The notes beneath the pieces are model-generated. The model ran no database searches. It was not told where the DNA came from and saw only the letters and a program-made list of their open reading frames with translations. A DNA stretch of 5,198 nt from Atopobium sp. UBA2090. GTDB taxonomy: Bacteria; Actinomycetota; Coriobacteriia; Coriobacteriales; Atopobiaceae. Where the stretch lies: assembly GCA_002331575.1 (NCBI GenBank), contig DCZG01000129.1, forward strand, positions 13,513 through 18,710, read 5' to 3'. A program made the position numbers and the translations under genes. Of the stretch, positions 5,195 through 5,198 are shown piece after piece. Positions within the stretch are counted from its first letter, which is position 1, and every line of letters starts with the position of its first letter.

Positions 5195-5198
5195 ATGA
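5195..5198 (+). CDS. possible start of the next gene (cut off by the window edge)
   Basis: ATG at 5195-5197 follows GGCGGA (5181-5186) with 8-nt spacing and lies about 16 nt after the predicted transcription start. Only the start codon is visible, so nothing can be said about the product. An ATG at 5175 opens only a seven-codon frame ending at 5198. Confidence 0.25.

Noticed and set aside
5175..5198. Seven-codon frame starting at ATG 5175
   Set aside because: Very short and without a ribosome binding site. It would overlap the better-placed ATG at 5195, though a leader peptide cannot be wholly excluded.

Overview
This GC-rich window contains part of a de novo purine biosynthesis operon with a sortase gene embedded in it. 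All genes lie on the + strand. High GC, actinobacterial-type PurM motifs, a class B sortase and an LPXTG surface protein together suggest a high-GC Gram-positive, most likely an anaerobic actinobacterium of the Coriobacteriia (Olsenella/Atopobium/Collinsella type). That placement is inferred from protein character and was not tested by a search.

Layout. Bases 2-112 are the last 36 codons of a surface protein and form a textbook cell-wall sorting signal: LPRTG, a hydrophobic stretch, then a basic tail. Bases 113-222 are intergenic. They hold a possible intrinsic terminator (stem 105-156, T-run 157-161) and a good -10 box (TATACT, 209-214). Then follow purE (250-711), a membrane-anchored class B sortase (752-1873), purF (1874-3361), purM (3411-4481) and purN (4478-5086). 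Gaps within the operon are 40 nt (purE to sortase), 0 nt (sortase stop TAG directly followed by purF ATG), 49 nt (purF to purM) and a 4-nt ATGA overlap (purM to purN). No internal promoter or clear terminator was seen, so co-transcription is likely. Bases 5087-5198 are AT-richer than the rest and carry overlapping palindromes inside a candidate promoter. This probably drives a gene that begins at the last bases of the window.

How the genes work together. PurF makes phosphoribosylamine (step 1). PurN formylates GAR (step 3). PurM closes the imidazole ring to AIR (step 5). PurE produces CAIR (step 6). The genes for the intervening steps (purD, purL/Q/S) and for purK are not in the window. The sortase has no known role in purine synthesis. 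It probably serves surface proteins such as the LPRTG protein encoded just upstream, yet its stop codon abuts the purF start, so its expression is tied to purine synthesis.

The points most worth a second look are the sortase embedded in the pur operon beside a sortase-substrate gene, the sortase's long cytoplasmic N-terminus and Ser/Thr/Ala-rich C-terminal tail, the palindrome cluster at 5129-5169, and the unusual Lys in the PurE active-site loop. I found no RNA gene, CRISPR array, insertion sequence or wholly new system.
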